A stretch of 64,000 nt of DNA, taken from Hymenopellis radicata. Taxonomy: Eukaryota > Basidiomycota > Agaricomycetes > Agaricales > Physalacriaceae. The notes below the pieces were generated by a model. It was not told where the DNA came from, did no database searches, and saw nothing but the letters and a program-made list of their open reading frames with translations. Positions 12,164 to 22,121 of the stretch are shown here, piece after piece. Position numbers and translations under genes: made by a program. The number at the start of each line of letters is the position of its first letter. Positions within the stretch are counted from its first letter, which is position 1. Location: assembly GCA_015501595.1 (NCBI GenBank), contig JADNRX010000198.1, positions 39,721 to 103,720 on the forward strand, written 5' to 3'.

Positions 12164-12875
12164 TTACTTGGCTCCCGATGATGAGAACTGTAACGACATG
12201 AGTCGGCAAGATGGACATGACAGGCAAGTGGGAACGAACCTTAGTAACCGATTCGGTGCCCTCGGAAATGGCGAGCTTGGCGAGCTCACCAGGTAGGATG
12301 AGGCGGACAGATGTTTGGATCTCGCGTGATGAAATCGTAGACTTTTTCGAGTAAGCAGCGAGTTCTAGACGAGAAACATGAGTTAAACGCCAAAGCCAAA
12401 GACGGCAGACATACTGGAGGCTTCCGTAGCAACGCGTTCAAAGATATCGTTGACGAAGCTGTTGAGAATAGTCATCGCCTTGTTGGAGATACCAGTGTCG
12501 GGGTGGACCTGCTTGAGGACTAAGAGCAGAATGAGCAACAGAAAGAACAAGTCGAATAGACAACGGACCCTTGTAGATGTAAGACGAGTAGGTCTCCTTT
12601 CTCGACTTTTTGCGCTTCTTCTTCTCGCCGTCAGCTGCTACTGGCCTGGAATCTTCGCCGAGTCCTGGGACAAGACCGTTCTCGACGGCTTGTACGCCCA
12701 GTGGAAGGTCAACGCCGCCAACTGCTACTAAGCACCTAGCACATAGATATGGCTTGGGGGTAGGGGTTTTATCGGGAGATGACAAGTGTTGGCCAGAGAT
12801 TCGTCGGATTCGTCGTCTAGTTTCGTCTATGCCCGGGATAGTAATAGGAAGACATTTGTCCTGTCGAGCGTCCAA
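12164..12875 (-). CDS. Chimeric histone H2B: new N-terminal extension on an H2B core (copy A)
   Basis: On the minus strand, exons 12569-12875, 12415-12519, 12240-12364 and 12164-12187 splice in phase to about 186 residues. From [20 protein letters not shown] onward it is a full histone H2B fold ([20 protein letters not shown], then [28 protein letters not shown], then LILPGEL), ending FSSSGAK. The normal H2B start (MAPKPAS...) is absent. The frame instead runs upstream about 80-90 codons, to an ATG at 12875, through DNA that is the antisense of the secreted-protein gene's 3' end and flank. H2B normally joins H2A in the nucleosome. Changes from the usual sequence (ELAKLA for ELAKHA, TESVTK for TKSVTK) suggest relaxed constraint. 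It is either a transcribed chimera or a truncated pseudogene; no promoter can be assigned. Confidence 0.6.
12655..12731 (+). pseudogene. 3' fragment of the small secreted protein gene
   Basis: In the + frame this reads [19 protein letters not shown], then ANCY and a stop, matching the last exon of the gene at 7461-7932. Homology continues to 12967 in the 3' flank. No signal peptide or upstream exons are present. The same bases form the 5' coding part of the chimeric H2B on the minus strand. Confidence 0.85.
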
Positions 12876-12963
12876 GTTTCAAGTTCGATTTTCAACTGAG
12901 CATGAGGATCACAAAGATCTGGCCAATGAGAGCAGTGGAATTGAGGAAATGAAGCTTGAAGCT

Positions 12964-13730
12964 ACTTAACATTAGTCTGTTTTTTCTTGTCAACTCGGAA
13001 CCGCAGGTCGCCCGTCCCAATTGGGACACACCAATCACAACCAAAGAACGCGCCTCGCGCCATTAGTGCCTGAAAGTCGTATCACCGTAGGGCAGCTGGC
13101 CGTAGGGACGGCGAGGAAGGGAGATTTTCGATAGCTATTTCAGAGCGCATAGAGGCTCCAGTGAATGCACGCCGCTGCTTTCCGGGTGATTTAAACGAGT
13201 TTACAGTGGGATCTGCGGGAAGTGTGCTCGGTGTATTTGTGAGATGCCAAGTGATAGGGATGGAAGAGGCGGAAGGAGCTAAGGGAGACTGAAATGATGA
13301 ATTCCTGTCATGGTCAAGAATGCGGTCGCTGATGTCGCTTGAGCCTCGAGCAGCATTGACCCGCTCAGATGCAGACTGATATGGTTGTCGTGATGTGGAT
13401 TGGCGGAGGTTGATGGGATGGCCCATTTAATTTCTTTCATGCAAAGGCGCTATTTTCGCGCTTTGGGAGATGAAGCAGGATGTTTAAAATGATTTGGAAC
13501 AAGTGGTCGCGTTCGTTCTGGTCAGAGCACCGAGTCCCAGCCAAATGCGGACGCGTCTCCATTAAGCCCACCTTCCCAATGTGGCCCCGAGATACCCGAA
13601 GGTCGACCTACGCCTTCTTGTGCGCGATCAAAATCAGACCATTATATCCAAATTTTTCTCTCATCTCTCTCAAAAAAAAAATTTCGGTATATTATTGGTC
13701 TGACTTAGACTAGGGAGACTAACTTAACAT
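12964..13730. mobile_element. 749-bp putative non-autonomous DNA transposon with 9-bp target-site duplication
   Basis: ACTTAACAT occurs at 12964-12972 and again at 13722-13730. The enclosed segment (12973-13721) begins TAGTCT and ends AGACTA, a 6-bp terminal inverted repeat. The other copy of this locus (around 8165-8195) lacks the segment, which gives an empty-site comparison. No transposase is encoded; a minus-strand frame at 13082-13426 is Ser/Pro-rich and unrecognised. A 9-bp duplication fits Mutator-like elements best, though TIRs this short are atypical. Confidence 0.6.
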
Positions 13731-13942
13731 GGAAGTCGTAGTCAATGCCGACGGCAATTTTGGGCACCGCGCGTCACATGAGCACGTTTTAATTCTGCTC
13801 TTTCCTCCACACACCGACGATCACTGACCGCGTCGCCCAGATACGCCCTGCACAAGGATGCTGTAGATCTCAATCTATATCTAGTAAGTACGTTCGGTCG
13901 CGTGGGCCGCGTCGTATAACTTTTGCGCTCATAGTACTATCC

Positions 13943-15737
13943 ATGACGATGTCCCACGAATGCCCCCACTGCGGTCTTCCTCCGACGAAGAAGTCACGGA
14001 TTCCCACCCAGTCTCCATTCGAAACCCACTTGGGGACAAACATTGCCTTTACCGCGCACGGCCATGTTAGAATCGACATCGTGAATCTGGTTGCCCATGC
14101 CAAAGCGGACATAGCGGATTTGGACCGCAGTATAGAGAAGCTAGAGACGTCTCTGTCTACAGCCAAGAAGGAGAGAGACGAAACGATCGCCTTCCGTGAC
14201 TCGCACCTTGCGCTCTTTCCTCCCATCCACCAGCTTCCCACCGAAGTGCTCGTAGAGATCTTTCACCTCACATTCGAGAAGCCGTACAACGTATTCGCTT
14301 CGTCGCGTAGCGGTCCATGGCTTCTGGGAAAGGTCTGCCAGAGGTGGAGACAAGTTGCTTGGTCCTGCGCGAGTCTCTGGACCTCTTTTACTCTAACGTA
14401 CAGTAGTCGAGCTGGTGGTTTCCACAAAGTCGGTACCAGCGTTCTCTTTGAAGGGGCACTTTCGCGGTCGGCGAAACGCAACAAGTTTCATGTCCCTTGG
14501 CCCGTCTGGAGAAGACACAAATCAGCGAGATTGCCAAAAGCGCAGAAAGTTGGCACGACGCGTCTTTTAAAGGCTCTATCCAGAATTTCGAACCCTTTCT
14601 GAAGATTGGCAAAATGCCTTCACTAGCGGCGCTTGAACTCGATATACGTGTGTATCACGACGACTTAGACGCCTACTATCAGCTACTCTCATCGCTCGGT
14701 AAACTTGTACCACAACTGCGCCGATTGACGCTGGCCATTACGCAAGCCTCCTCTCCCATCGACATAAAGCTATGGAAGATCAAATTCCTTGGAGGCAGCT
14801 AACGGAGCTCGTCGTTCCTCTCGACTCCGTCGTTTTATGCCAGCAACTTCTCACTTGCTGCCCTGACCTGGCAACGTTGAAGGATTACCCTCTTTTGTCG
14901 AACTATGATCGGGTGAAGCACACCTCAAATATTCCTGGGCTTCAGGCAGTTGTCTCCCATTCCAAATTGTCCTTCATCGACATGTCTCCCAGTTTCGCAA
15001 TAACGCTGTTGGATCATATCCGATGCCCAGCGCTGACGCGTTTATCACTGCCCTGCGCGCGTGCGAATCAGTCCGACGGGGAAGTTCTCCAACGATTCAC
15101 ACAGCGCTCGGAGTGTACAATCACGACTGCAAATCTTACATTCAACGCATACAAAAAGTCACTTGTTTCTCCTGAAACATCCCTCTCCGCCTTATCAGGG
15201 ATCATAGATCTGAAGCTGTCGTTCGGAGCAGAGCCTCTCAAGGGCAGATTCATTGATTGTCTTTCAGACCGAACCGTCGTGCCCAATCTGCGGGTTCTGA
15301 CAATCACTACGACGACAATATCCAGGACAATCTGGGAGGCTGAGCTCAAGGACACCCTCATTCGTGTCCTGAGTGCTCGATACCAGTCCCCCGAAGAGTC
15401 GTCTACAGGGACGGATATACAGGAAGTCGTCGTTGTGCTGGGAAGAGAGACATATATGATGCCTGGCGGCCGCACCACTGGATCTGTTTATTACATTGAA
15501 GGATATTCATCCTGGCGAAGTGTATCAGAAGAAGACAAACGACGTCTACGCGAGGAGTATGGCAAAGACTGTACAATCGAAGACTTCGTGGATGCCGACT
15601 TTGTTGAGTTTCGGAAACTGAAGGAGAGGGGCTTGGATATACGCCTCTCGGTATGGAGTGAGTTGCTTTCCGTTCGGCTGTGCCGCTGTATACTGATTTA
15701 GTCTTCAGAGGGTCGTACTTTGATTCGATATGTCTAA
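13943..15737 (+). pseudogene. F-box protein copy B, broken by two frameshifts
   Basis: It starts MTMSHECPHCGLPPTKK like copy A and keeps the coiled coil and F-box. The frame shifts by a 1-bp loss near 14490-14500 (copy A has CCCCTTGGGCGG, copy B TCCCTTGGCCCG). It shifts again near 14787, where copy A has AAATTCCCCTGG and copy B AAATTCCTTGG. Downstream, the third frame (14772-15670) is well preserved. The terminal intron and the last exon, ending LIRYV at 15735-15737, are intact. The full-length product is therefore lost, although an N-terminal F-box polypeptide of about 200 residues could still be made. Confidence 0.85.
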
Positions 15738-16079
15738 TGGTGACATCCATTGAAGATACGTGTAGGATTCGGCTACGTAGTCTGGGTGTAAACGAACGTA
15801 ACCTTGCCATTCAAATGACTTTTCAATAGCTTCGAAATCCAGGACCGTTGAACGATAAAAACCGAGTCCTCGAGTGGTTCTTCCATGGTGCAATAAATTA
15901 AAGAACAACATCGTTGCTTTCACAGCCCGGTCCTGAGGCATCGAAAACGCCTTGAATCCCGGGCTCTCCCGTACGACGTACAGTGTTCCTTTAGACAGCC
16001 TTGGATGGGAGAGCAATAACTCGATGGTCAGTGACTGCAGCAGTTCTTCAAAGCCGACCGTTGTCATAGGTACAACCAA
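15705..16079 (-). CDS. Hypothetical ORF convergent with F-box copy B
   Basis: A 124-residue frame containing LTIELLLSHPRLSKGTLYVV and EAIEKSFEWQGYVRLHPDYV. The matching region of unit A (10150-10338 and its upstream) keeps most of the residues but carries a stop and an indel. The C-terminus overlaps the last exon of the F-box gene on the other strand. I do not recognise a domain. It may simply be the antisense of a conserved 3' region; confidence that it is a gene is low. Confidence 0.25.
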   Translation of the reverse strand: MVVPMTTVGFEELLQSLTIELLLSHPRLSKGTLYVVRESPGFKAFSMPQDRAVKATMLFFNLLHHGRTTRGLGFYRSTVLDFEAIEKSFEWQGYVRLHPDYVAESYTYLQWMSPLDISNQSTTL

Positions 16080-17555
16080 GAACTATCAGTCAGTACACCA
16101 TTAATTTAGAGCTTCCCCTTCATGATGCGCTACAGTCCTCCTTCCGCTGTCACAATCATCTTTATCTTCTCCATCTGTAACTGGCAGCATCCCATGAGGC
16201 CTACCCACTCGTCAATCTCTGTCAATATGTTGTCTGCATGAGTAGTCGAACGCGCTCTGTGCCTACAGAACCCACCGAGAAGACCATGTGGCGCATGCGG
16301 ACTCCGTGTGCTGTTCTAACGAACTTGAGCGAGACATGCCGCATTTACAGAAAAGATGCGAAAGAGAGGCGAAAGGTGTGAGCCTGCAACACCAGTCGGT
16401 ATTCGCGCAATGGTGGGGTCGACAGTGTGGAAGCAATGAAACGCTAGCGCCATTCAAGGAACATAAACACATTAGACGATATATTACTACCCTTGTGGTC
16501 ATGTCATTCACCAAGTGTAGATGAGAACTACGTCGGTCCAGAAGATCAAGTTTTGTTCGTCCCTCATACGGGTAGAGAATCGGCGGGACCAGCATTAGTA
16601 GAGCGGAAAATAAAAACTAGTAGTAGCCCCTCGTGGCGGTCCAGCAGAAGCCGGTTTGTCAGTCGGATTCACGCGCTGAATTCTCTCAGATCCACCATTG
16701 ACGGGGCGGACTCGCAGATTAGACACTCTTTCTGGTGAGAAAGAGGCCTCCAACCTCAAACTACATCAACTCCTGGTAGACCCATCCGAAAACCCCACGC
16801 GGAGAGTGATTAAAGACTATCCATCCGATGTCAGAAATCCGACCCTATCTTCTGCGCTGTCAGTTCGTGGTGACTGGTGCATGGCGAACTCGTGCGCCTT
16901 CCGAATATGCGATATCGAGAGCACACATGTTTTTACAAGGGACGAAAGCATCCTGCTCAACAACTTTGTGGACGCCGCTCCGGCTTGAAAAGCACTAAAC
17001 GACCGTAATAAGCGCGTCGCGTAGTGATGTTATGTGATTCATTGTCGACAACCGGTCGCCTGAGTGTGACCAAATGCTCTGAAAGAGCTCCACATGGGGG
17101 CGTCAGAGCTCCGGGACTGAAGGAATCAGAACGCTTTAGCGAGGCAGATTCGGATTATCGCGAAGGACTTGCCAGACTGCAAACGATGAGAGGAAGGAAG
17201 CCAGATTTTGTAAGAGACTCAGAGAACGCACCCGATTTTTGCGTAGTCGGAAAGTATCTACGCTATACGTCCAAGAGTCATTGTAACGGGTGGCACAAAA
17301 GCATGACATGACAGTTCTGAAAGTCGGCGCTGCCAACCTGGCTCCAGAGCATGTTCATACAAGAACGAGGATATCAGGGGACACAGGATCGTTGCAGCTG
17401 CGACTGTCACTGTCGTTGAAGTTCGAGTCGATCTTGAACGGCACGAGGATAATCAACGAGCGTCCAAACGAGGCTAGAACGAGTCATCGTATAGATATCG
17501 TAAAAATACATGGCCCGAGAATGGAATGAGATGCAAGAAGAATAATACAGCAAGC

Positions 17556-18068
17556 TCACTTGGCTCCCGATGATGAGAACTGTAAGGGCATGAGTCGGGA
17601 AGATAGACATGGCAGGCAAGCGGAAACGAACCTTGGTCACCGATTTGGTGCCCTCGGAAATGGCGAGCTCACCAGGTAAGATGAGACGGACCGACGTTTG
17701 GATATCGCGTGATGAAATCGTAGATTGTTTCGAGTAAGCAGCGAGAAACATGAGTCGAAGGCCAAAGCCAAAGACTGGAGGCTTCTGTAGCAACACGTTC
17801 AAAGATAGCTGTTGAGAATGGCCATCGCCTTGTTGGAGATACCAGTGTCGAGGTGGACCTGCTTGAGGACAAAAGGCAGAATGAGCAACAGAAAGAATAG
17901 ACAACGGACCGTTGTAGATGTAAGACGAGTAAGTCTCCTTTGCGCTTCTTCTTCTCGCCGTCAGCTGCTACTGGCTTGGATGTCTTCTTGGCTGCCTTGG
18001 ATCCCTCAGTCTTGGCTGGCGGTCGAGGCAGGCGCTTTGCCAGCAGTGGAGGCGGGTTTTGGGGCCAG
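17556..18068 (-). pseudogene. Histone H2B pseudogene (copy B)
   Basis: The minus strand retains the H2B tail APKPASTAGKAPASTAS, but the initiator ATG has become CTG (18066-18068). An indel then puts the lysine-rich part ([20 protein letters not shown], then KKKRK) in another frame. Further lesions are a loss of about 10 bp around KKSRKET, a loss inside the exon coding [11 protein letters not shown] that produces an early stop, and a 9-bp loss in GELAKHAISEG. Intron positions match copy A. It cannot encode H2B, but it documents the original N-terminus that copy A has replaced. Confidence 0.85.
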
Positions 18069-18085
18069 TGGTTGTGTCCTTGCAT

Positions 18086-18480
18086 CGCTTCGATATTTTA
18101 ATCTCGCGCTGTGCGTAGAAATTGTGTCCGCTATAGAAAAGCTGCATTGACTCCAGAGACGAGTCATGAAGCAATGACGATAGGGAGAGACCAGACAAGC
18201 GCCCAAGACGTCGCACCCGATAGCCTTTCTCCGAAATGATGGCACGCATCTGGATATGTAGGCGAATTGCGTCCTTCACTGCGTCACGTTTGTAGATTCC
18301 ACTATATGCAGCTCAAATAGACATCAGTGACCTGTCGACACCGTGTTTACATTGAACGCGAAATAGCAGGATCAGCGCAACGATGGAAAGCTCAACTTTA
18401 TTTCCAGAAGTAGTCTCAACTTGTGAGGATGCACAGGGATACAGTGATATGCGATAAAGATACAGTCATGTTACTTTTGA
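18086..18480. other. Intergenic, no gene seen
   Basis: This lies between the decayed H2B and the 3' end of RPC31. There is no divergent histone H2A, although H2A and H2B are commonly paired in fungi. That supports the view that the H2B copies were moved here without their partner. Confidence 0.6.
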
Positions 18481-19306
18481 TTAGTCCCAGTCTGTAAAGG
18501 ACGGTGTGAGTTATCTGTCGCGTTAAAGGGAGAGGACACTTGCCGCCGCCGCCGCCACCACCGCCATCATCTCCTCCTTCACCGAGGTCGTCATTGTCAT
18601 CTCCTTCGCCGTTGTCAAAGTAATTGCCGGCGTAGTCATTGTCGTATTCTTCGTCGACATCGTAGTCTGATCCTTGGGCTGATTCGCCGACAGAGGCTTC
18701 GTCGCCTGACTTTTCAGAGTTTTCCTCGAGATCGGATAGGTCGAGACCGCGGGTAGCGACTACCTTTTTCTTGGCCACTGCGGAAGGTAAGGAATGGAAA
18801 GGCAAAACGAGATGAATATCCAACCTTTTTTTCGTTTCGGATTAAAGTAGTCTTCAAAGATATCCTTTGGAAAGAACGGTTCGTGTAGTTGTTTGCGCTT
18901 GAGTTTGGGTCTATCAGATACAGATACATTGTATTTGTCAACATATCGCTCAATTTCTGAGTCACAGTTAGCTCGATCCGAATGCGATACAAGTTGACGC
19001 ACTTATTGACTTGACAGTTTCTACAACAAAGTACTGCGACTGTCGCAGTCGTTCGGCGAATCCAGTTTGATATCGACATATCTTGCGCTCATCATCAGTC
19101 AAGTCGGACATTACTGGTGGGCGCATAGGCTGCATATCAGTCAGGATTGGCAGATAATAATGTACGCGCCGAGGACGTACGGGATATAGCTCAGTGGCGT
19201 CCCTCGACAGGGCCTGAATGTCGGCATGGGTTAGGCCCATGGGTGGCATGTTGCCGGCGCCAAACCCGCCGCGTCCGCGGCCAAAACCGCGCCCTCCTCG
19301 CGACAT
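18481..19306 (-). CDS. RPC31: DNA-directed RNA polymerase III subunit C31 (RPC7 family)
   Basis: Minus-strand exons 19003-19306, 18825-18956 and 18538-18777 plus a short last exon, 18481-18491, give about 228 residues; introns are 46-47 bp. The start MSRGGRGFGRGRGGF, then MPPMGLTHADIQAL and the YPVRPRR block, is diagnostic of the C31/RPC7 family. A central KLKRKQLHEPFFPKDIFEDY and a very acidic C-terminus (DYDVDEEYDNDY, then runs of Asp and Gly) complete the family pattern. C31 belongs to the C31-C34-C82 subcomplex that opens promoters for Pol III. The last splice site is uncertain: one choice ends KYWD, but a GTGTCC donor two bases earlier would alter the tail. The poly-Gly run is coded by a GCC/ACC-rich repeat at about 18542-18570. 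Confidence 0.9.
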
Positions 19307-19433
19307 GGTGGTTTTAGTAGAGGGGCGGACTTTGAATTTCAGACTCCGCGCGTATGTAAGGGTGTTTGATCGAAAGCGCGGCTGTTGTTTCCTTTCTTTC
19401 CGACGCCCACCAACAGCAGCCACTCACAGCAAC
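19307..19433. promoter_or_regulatory. 127-bp bidirectional promoter of RPC31 and YRA1
   Basis: The start codons of the Pol III subunit gene (minus strand) and the mRNA-export factor gene (plus strand) are only 127 bp apart, so the two must share upstream sequence. No TATA box is obvious. CT-rich stretches (GTTTCCTTTCTTTCC) lie on the YRA1 side. Confidence 0.6.
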
Positions 19434-20748
19434 ATGGACAAGGCTCTTGACGAAGTGGGCTCACTTTCGCCGCCTGGACTCGCGCCGCCATCTTAATGTT
19501 TCCCGCTTAGATCATCACCTCCCGTCCCCGAGGCATACGCAGAGGCAGCAGTCGCCGTACCCCTACGGCTAAGCAGCAAATCGTCGGCCGTGCCATTGCT
19601 AGTCCCACAGCCAAGGCTGCCAAAGCTACTGCACTCGCAAAGCCAGCTGCTGCTGCCCAGCCAACTGCCGACAAGATCATCGTCTCAAATCTTCCCCACG
19701 ACGTCAATGAAGCCCAAATCAAGGTTTGTACTGCCTCTCACTCATGCCTCTTTCTTTGCTGACGTCGCCCTACAGGAGCTCTTTCACAGCACCGTCGGCC
19801 CTGTCCGAGAACTCACCCTTCACTTTGACGCCAATGGTCGCTCCAAAGGCGTTGCTGCTGTTCAGTTCCAACAAAAGGGAGACGGAAACAAGGCATACCA
19901 GCAGTACAACAACCGACTCATCGATGGCAGTTAGTATCGCCTCCTTTAACCTCTTTGCGTGTCCCTGCCCCGCGACCGCTTTATTCTACCGTTACAGGAG
20001 GATCGTGGTGTCTGGCGGTCTCTGTTGCGCGCACGACGGCCTAGGCTGCTCGAACCATGGCCTGGTCAGCCAGCCATACAGCTCGTTTTGTCTGTCGACG
20101 AATCAGGCTCGCAGCCACCGGCGTCTGTACACAAGGTCTGATCAACCTTGTGTCCTCACAGCCACGAGGCGAAGTAGTGGGTCCAGTGGGGAAATGGCGG
20201 ACTACCAACGACGATGCTGTGTTGATTGTGGGAGAAAGGTGGCGACCTTTACACAGCGCAGAGACAACGACGGCCACGATTCTCCGGTACGAACATGAGG
20301 GTGCCTATTGCCGGCGTCCCTCGCTTTTACTTGCTTCTACCTCTCGCGACGTATACAGTGGACTGACAAGTTCCCAACTTCTCCTCTTCCCTTCATCACT
20401 AGAACGGCCCATGAAGATCGAGATTGTCGTCGATCCCTCAAAACCATCCCAGACCCTCGCTGCCCGTGTTGCTCCTGCTGCTGGCGCTGCTCAAAATGGA
20501 GCCGCGAGGTTCGTTGCTCGTTCGTTGCGGAGGAACGTCTTGGCTTATACTAGTTCAAGGGGTACTGGCGCTCCCCGAGGAGGAGGAAGGCGCGGCCGTG
20601 GTGGTAGGCCTCGTAAGGCTGAACGACCACCCAAGACGGCCGCAGACCTCGATGCTGAGATGGAGGTTTGTCGTCGTCAACCTCCATTTACCCCAAACTC
20701 ATTGTTGTATAGGATTACACCGCCAGTACGGCGACTCCCGCCTCGTAA
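19434..20748 (+). CDS. YRA1: RNA-binding mRNA export adaptor Yra1/ALY-REF
   Basis: Five exons: 19434-19454, 19511-19723, 19776-19929, 20403-20665 and 20713-20748, all phase-consistent, about 228 residues. It opens MDKALDEIITSRPRG, the N-terminal Mex67/Sub2-binding box of the family. The RRM runs from about residue 62: DKIIVSNLPHDVNEAQIKEL for RNP2, RSKGVAAVQF for RNP1, then RPMKIEIVVD. An RGG-like region (RGGGRRGRGGRPRK) and a conserved C-terminal box (TAADLDAEMEDY) follow. It links the TREX complex to the mRNA exporter in the nucleus. Intron 3 is 473 bp, about nine times the other introns (47-56 bp). Confidence 0.92.
19930..20402 (+). other. Long third intron of YRA1
   Basis: GTTAGT at 19930 and ...CACTAG at 20402 bound 473 bp. 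Splicing joins GATGGCA to AACGGCCC and restores GKRPMKIE. The interior is not coding in phase with either exon. The budding-yeast YRA1 gene is known for an unusually large intron used in autoregulation. Confidence 0.75.
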
Positions 20749-22121
20749 ATGGTTTTCATGGTTTGCATTTTCTTGTTCTACTTATCTTGTGTACAATTCA
20801 TCGCCCATCTCGATACCTATAGTCTACGTCTGTCATATGTAACATTTAAAAGCGACTGCAGTTCCTAAGCCTTTTCATGAGGCCAACATCGTAGTATTCG
20901 CGCATTTCGAATTGCATGAGGCATGTATGTTTTCTGGGTACGGAAGTAACATCATGATGATCATCATGTTACCGCTCAGTGCTCAGTGCTCAGCCTCAGC
21001 CTCAGCCTCACTGGCACCAGTGCTTCCGCAAGTCGAACCCTGAAATCGACTCGACTCGACTCGACTCGATGCCATTAGTAGTCTCCCGCAGTCAGCCTTG
21101 TCTAAAGCCGCAAGCAAGTTCCGTTTATAGTAGTCTGATTTAGGTCGCGCCTGTCATGTAGGTGATGGACCTTCGTCCCAATTAGGAAGAACCAAAAAGG
21201 AAATTCGCTTTGGGAACGGTGCTGCACAGCCACCAGAGCTTCGTCTGCAACTGCCATCGATGTCGTGTAGTCGTATATATGCGAAAATGTCTTTTACCCT
21301 CGAGCGAATGTTGAATCTACTTCAATAGAAACACCAGATCTCACTTTTGGGTTGACAAACACGCAAACCGCCTCTATCACTCCATCTGTCAGCGAATTGG
21401 CTGATGTCTTCGGTTCTTCATCATCGTCGTCGTCGCAGCTCATACAGACATCCTTCAAGTCTATCCTTAACCTCGACTAGAGTAGGAAAAGTAATATCGC
21501 GCGTAAATTGTATGAGGCTACGCTAAATAACGTGTCCATTTTGGATGGCACGTGACGACACGTGTTCCCGGCAAACACCGAATACCCATCTCCTACATCG
21601 GGGTAGCCACTAAAAACAGACTATGCCATTAGCGGAGCTTCAATGCTATGTCCTTCTCACTACGACTTTGTACCACGTAGTTTACCACAAGTAAAGCTGT
21701 TCTTGATGTTTTCTTCAACTTTAGCTTGTTTCTTGAATGGTCGCGTCCTATCACTGGCTCTCAGGCAGATTGTAAACATGTACAGGCCAGCAATGGTAGG
21801 CAACGCGAAATGACAACGGATACTTCTCGAACGCTGGAACTACAGCTCTTCTGGTCAGCGTTTGGAATGCTCACCTTGAATTCATTTTGGAGTTGCTACC
21901 AGGTTGCTCCAGTGGTATAGACCGTGTCATACTATGAATCTTCTAACTATGCCGATCTTACCATTGCAAGGGACGCGAAGGCCTTTTCACCTATTTACTG
22001 TATATTCAACAATGATTTAATGTACTGTGTAGCTACTGTTCTGCCTTGAATACTCTATGTCCTCTGATCATCCATAACCTGCCTTGTTCTTGCGTTGCGG
22101 CGCCGCAATGCCGACCTGCCA
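20749..22121. other. Intergenic with short repeats, no gene seen
   Basis: This stretch contains a near-palindrome at 20946-20972, short tandem repeats (GCTCAGT, GCCTCA and GACTC units, about 20975-21070) and two closely spaced CACGTG-type sites around 21549-21566. Frames at 21726-21920 are unremarkable. Confidence 0.6.

Larger units (their letters stand above)
8190..12650. repeat. Segmental duplication, unit A
   Basis: This unit contains F-box gene A, about 2 kb of non-coding flank and the histone H2B copy A. It is collinear with about 13736-18000. Shared landmarks include GACATGCCGCATTTACAG (10756 and 16334), the AATAAAAACTAG block (near 11050 and 16610), the GGAAGGAAGCCAGATTTTG block (11770 and 17193) and GTGCCCTCGGAAATGGCGAG (about 12257 and 17649). 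Small indels are scattered throughout, so the duplication is not very recent. Confidence 0.9.
13736..18000. repeat. Segmental duplication, unit B
   Basis: Collinear with 8190-12650. It contains F-box copy B and histone H2B copy B, both decayed. Unit B retains the 5' part of H2B that unit A lost, which places the unit A breakpoint at about 12650. Confidence 0.88.

Noticed and set aside
12973..13721. Solo LTR interpretation of the 749-bp element
   Set aside because: Its ends are TAGTCT/AGACTA rather than TG...CA, and the target duplication is 9 bp rather than 4-6 bp.
18086..18480. Divergent H2A expected next to H2B
   Set aside because: No H2A motif (such as AGLQFPVGR) is readable on either strand.
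19150..19210. tRNA-like GAGCTATATCCCGTACG near RPC31
   Set aside because: It lies in the well-conserved RPC31 coding exon (ELYPVRPRR) and no cloverleaf forms.
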